Shown: positions 63,006 through 64,000 of the stretch, piece by piece
Position numbering within the stretch: the first letter of the stretch is position 1
How the letters are laid out: the number at the start of each line of letters is the position of its first letter
NCBI RefSeq assembly: GCF_001457475.1
Contig: NZ_LN831029.1
Span: 6,200,001 to 6,264,000, forward strand
From: Achromobacter xylosoxidans
GTDB taxonomy: Bacteria; Pseudomonadota; Gammaproteobacteria; Burkholderiales; Burkholderiaceae_B
Direction: 5' to 3'
Length of the DNA stretch: 64,000 bases
Made by a program: the position numbers and the translations under genes
Notes under the pieces: model-generated
Seen by the model: only the letters and a program-made list of their open reading frames with translations
What the model was told of the DNA's origin: nothing
Database searches by the model: none

Positions 63006-64000
63006 TTCCTGTCCCCTCCACGGTCACACTCGATACGGCGGCGCCTTCAGGACCGTGCGAGGATCTGCCCTCAAAATCCTGTATGCCTGCGACTCGGCCA
63101 GCGTCTGCGGCGTCCGTATACGCCTGGTAGGTCGACCGCATGCTCTTCACTACGTCCACCAAACCGGCCGGCATGAGCGGATCTGCATCTTTGCTCGCCA
63201 ATGGCAAGCGCAGCTTCACCAACTGCCCCCCTTCGATAAGGGCAAAGGCTTGGCCTTTCGGCAACTGCACCAGGTCCGACGGATCGACCAACGCGACTTC
63301 CCGCGGCGAGTACTTGTCCTGCGTTCGCGAAGTGAAATCGGTTACGCCATCATCTGTTCCGTCGCCGGTCGCCGAGTCCAACTGACGCGTGTAAACCTGC
63401 ACCTTAGGCAATTGATCTGTGAGAATTTCGGCCGTGGCCAGATTTTTCACCCGCATCATCACCAGAGTGTTGAAGTTTCCAAAAATTTGGTCAGCCTTGG
63501 CTTTTGAGCCTATCCTGGATTCGACGTCCGACCCCGTCTGCGTGTATGCCGTCACCTGGTAGCCGGCGCCGCCAGCCTTGTTCACCATGGGGATAAACTC
63601 GTCGCCGACAAGCTCATTGAACTCGTCCGCGTGGATGCACACGTTTCGCTTCTTTCCTGGTGCAGTCTGTCCGTAACCTGATCCAAACTTGTAGAGGCGC
63701 CCAGCCGTCGACGTAAGATCAGCGAACATCGAGTTCCCGACAGCGCCAGCGACCTCGAAGTCACTCAGCGCGTCCAAGCCGACATATACGATGCCCCCCG
63801 TGTCGATCACCTTTTGCCAATCGAACACCGTGCGCGGATCCGTAGGATCCGAATAGTCTGGAGATAGCAGCTTCGACACTGGGCCAGTCGTCAGCTTTTC
63901 CAGCAGCGGATACAGCGAAGACACGAGTTTCTCGAAGTACGACCGATCATTCGTCAAGACGCTTGCTAGGCCGTCCGCAATTTGATCGTGCCAGCCCTTG
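62995..64000 (-). CDS. traD: conjugative coupling protein TraD, C-terminal part (partial)
   Basis: At least 335 codons; the reading frame continues past the right edge, so a start at a TTG near 63957 is only apparent. Walker B region NVCIHADEFNELVGDEF, preceded by GGIVYVGLDALSDFEVAGAVGNSMFADL, and followed by the arginine-finger region NFNTLVMMRVKNLATAEILT, fits the SXT/ICE type TraD ATPases that link the relaxosome to the type IV secretion channel. Walker A lies outside the window. Confidence 0.88.
   Translation of the reverse strand, partial: KGWHDQIADGLASVLTNDRSYFEKLVSSLYPLLEKLTTGPVSKLLSPDYSDPTDPRTVFDWQKVIDTGGIVYVGLDALSDFEVAGAVGNSMFADLTSTAGRLYKFGSGYGQTAPGKKRNVCIHADEFNELVGDEFIPMVNKAGGAGYQVTAYTQTGSDVESRIGSKAKADQIFGNFNTLVMMRVKNLATAEILTDQLPKVQVYTRQLDSATGDGTDDGVTDFTSRTQDKYSPREVALVDPSDLVQLPKGQAFALIEGGQLVKLRLPLASKDADPLMPAGLVDVVKSMRSTYQAYTDAADAGRVAGIQDFEGRSSHGPEGAAVSSVTVEGTGSGF

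Overview
The window is high-GC chromosomal DNA of a betaproteobacterium, most likely family Alcaligenaceae (Achromobacter or Bordetella type). This rests on the many periplasmic Bug/TctC solute receptors, LysR-, GntR- and IclR-controlled catabolic operons, a DUF934 gene behind cysI, and the housekeeping block hemA-prfA-prmC-grxD-ubiX. The genus is inferred from gene content, not from a search. The last 3.6 kb differs: it has visibly lower GC and a different gene type, and is the end of an integrated conjugative element.

Left part (1-16.3 kb): a beta-carbonic anhydrase; a 505-base gap holding a large inverted-repeat element; a GntR regulator divergent from a ten-gene catabolic and uptake operon (SDR, livKHMGF, two more SDRs, a ketosteroid-dehydrogenase-type flavoprotein and a glutathione-transferase-like protein); an unknown protein; a DUF3100-type membrane protein divergent from a LysR regulator; a DUF2970 protein; and a second LysR divergent from a multidrug-type MFS exporter.

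Middle (18-34 kb): cysI-DUF934 (sulfite reduction). An IclR-controlled cluster (Bug receptor, AMP-forming CoA ligase, citrate-synthase-fold lyase, SDR) looks like a pathway that activates an acid to its CoA ester and then cleaves it. Then come mtnD-metQ, a DUF6817-like protein, the hemA-prfA-prmC-grxD-ubiX block and tRNA-Phe.

Right middle (33-60.3 kb): an amino-acid exporter and Lrp group; a Bug receptor followed by a hydroxypyruvate-isomerase-like gene; a ZnuD-like zinc receptor with a Zur-like operator; an MHS transporter with a DUF2817/M14 hydrolase; the five-gene otnC-otnI-denD-ltnD-otnK operon for C4 sugar acids (threonate/erythronate); small exported proteins; hydrolases with MerR and LysR regulators; a transporter, beta-lactamase-like and nitrilase-like operon; and a DUF3182-hydrolase pair.

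Right end (60.4-64 kb): the 3' half of a tRNA-Pro(CGG) marks an attachment site. It is followed by a tyrosine integrase, an unknown gene, a PFL_4697-type ICE membrane protein and the C-terminal part of TraD, which runs off the window.
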